Below are positions 6,047 through 6,338 of a DNA stretch of 6,338 bases, piece by piece. The stretch covers positions 1 to 6,338 of the forward strand of contig CAJUIJ010000045.1 in assembly GCA_910586175.1 (NCBI GenBank), given 5' to 3'. This stretch comes from an uncultured Muribaculaceae bacterium (GTDB taxonomy: Bacteria; Bacteroidota; Bacteroidia; Bacteroidales; Muribaculaceae). Under the pieces are notes generated by a model. That model saw only the letters and a list, made by a program, of their open reading frames with translations, searched no databases and had not been told where the DNA came from. The translations under genes were made by a program, and so were the position numbers. The number at the start of each line of letters is the position of its first letter. The first letter of the stretch is position 1.

Positions 6047-6338
6047 TCAATCATTGAACGGAATCCTGAATCTTTGCAATATAAACTTAAAATTATCTTG
6101 TGCCGTTAAGCATGTGTCGAGCAAATATCCTTTTATATTCGGCCAATTGCGCAACCCATTGTAATAATACATTTTCAAATCATCTGTGATTATAAATGGC
6201 ACAAAACCAAGCCTCAACAGTTCGCGAAACATAATTAGTCGTCCTACCCTTCCGTTTCCATCCTGAAATGGATGAATAGACTCAAATTTTTGATGAAAAT
6301 CTAAAATATCTTCAAAAGATGGATTCTTAAGTTTATTA
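6047..6338 (-). CDS. Fic-domain protein (predicted AMPylator), 3' part only
   Basis: The reading frame is open to the right edge, so the gene is cut off at its 5' end. Ninety-six residues are visible. The complete Fic signature HPFQDGNGRVGR (6239-6274) is present, with the catalytic His, the Asp, and the Gly/Asn/Arg of the phosphate-binding loop all intact. Fic enzymes usually transfer AMP from ATP to a hydroxyl on a target protein, and some members use other nucleotides. After the motif come a helix (LIMFRELLRLGFVPFII) and the C-terminal block with YYYNGL, YLLDTCLTAQDNFK and a final FRIPFND before TGA. The ATG at 6232 is internal and falls just after the active-site motif, so it is not the real start. 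An inhibitory helix, if present, would lie outside the window unless C-terminal, and I see no clear (S/T)xxxE(G/N) motif here. The gene is visibly more AT-rich than the gcv genes, which suggests an accessory origin. Its target and any antitoxin partner cannot be told. Confidence 0.9.
   Translation of the reverse strand, partial: NKLKNPSFEDILDFHQKFESIHPFQDGNGRVGRLIMFRELLRLGFVPFIITDDLKMYYYNGLRNWPNIKGYLLDTCLTAQDNFKFILQRFRIPFND

Overview
The window holds a complete five-gene glycine cleavage operon on the minus strand. It reads right to left as gcvT, gcvH, gcvPA, gcvPB and a dihydrolipoyl dehydrogenase gene (lpd). Upstream, at the right edge, is the 3' part of a Fic-family gene. Downstream, at the left edge, is a 9-bp tandem repeat array. 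No rRNA, tRNA, CRISPR array, transposase or integrase is visible, and no stretch over 300 bases lacks a gene.

Organism: the sequence suggests Bacteroidota, probably Bacteroidales. The gcvT leader contains an exact match to the Bacteroides-type promoter (TTTG, 20-base spacer, TAnnTTTG). The gcvT and gcvH starts are preceded by A-rich sequence rather than a Shine-Dalgarno motif. Protein wording fits a gut Bacteroidales such as Muribaculaceae, but the family-level call is inference. The glycine dehydrogenase is encoded as two subunits (GcvPA and GcvPB). As I recall, well-known Bacteroides and Porphyromonas carry a single-chain GcvP of about 950 residues, so this arrangement may be lineage-informative.

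Layout, in transcription order: the partial Fic gene (6338-6047); a 159-bp gap with an imperfect inverted repeat and the operon promoter; gcvT (5887-4793); a 91-bp gap with two adjacent hairpins and an A-rich gcvH leader; gcvH (4701-4318); a 61-bp gap with nothing clear in it; gcvPA (4256-2934); a 3-bp gap; gcvPB (2930-1464); a one-base TGATG overlap; lpd (1464-109); then the 9-bp array running off the window. No conventional terminator with a U tract is seen after lpd.

Function: GcvPA and GcvPB together form the PLP-dependent P-protein. It decarboxylates glycine and passes the aminomethyl group to the lipoyl arm of GcvH. GcvT releases ammonia and transfers the one-carbon unit to tetrahydrofolate. 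Lpd reoxidises the dihydrolipoyl arm with FAD and NAD+. All four activities are therefore encoded together, and the catalytic motifs I can check are intact. I do not see evidence of a wholly new system. The parts worth a second look are the perfectly phased 9-bp array, the paired hairpins between gcvT and gcvH, the split P-protein in this promoter context, and the AT-rich Fic gene.
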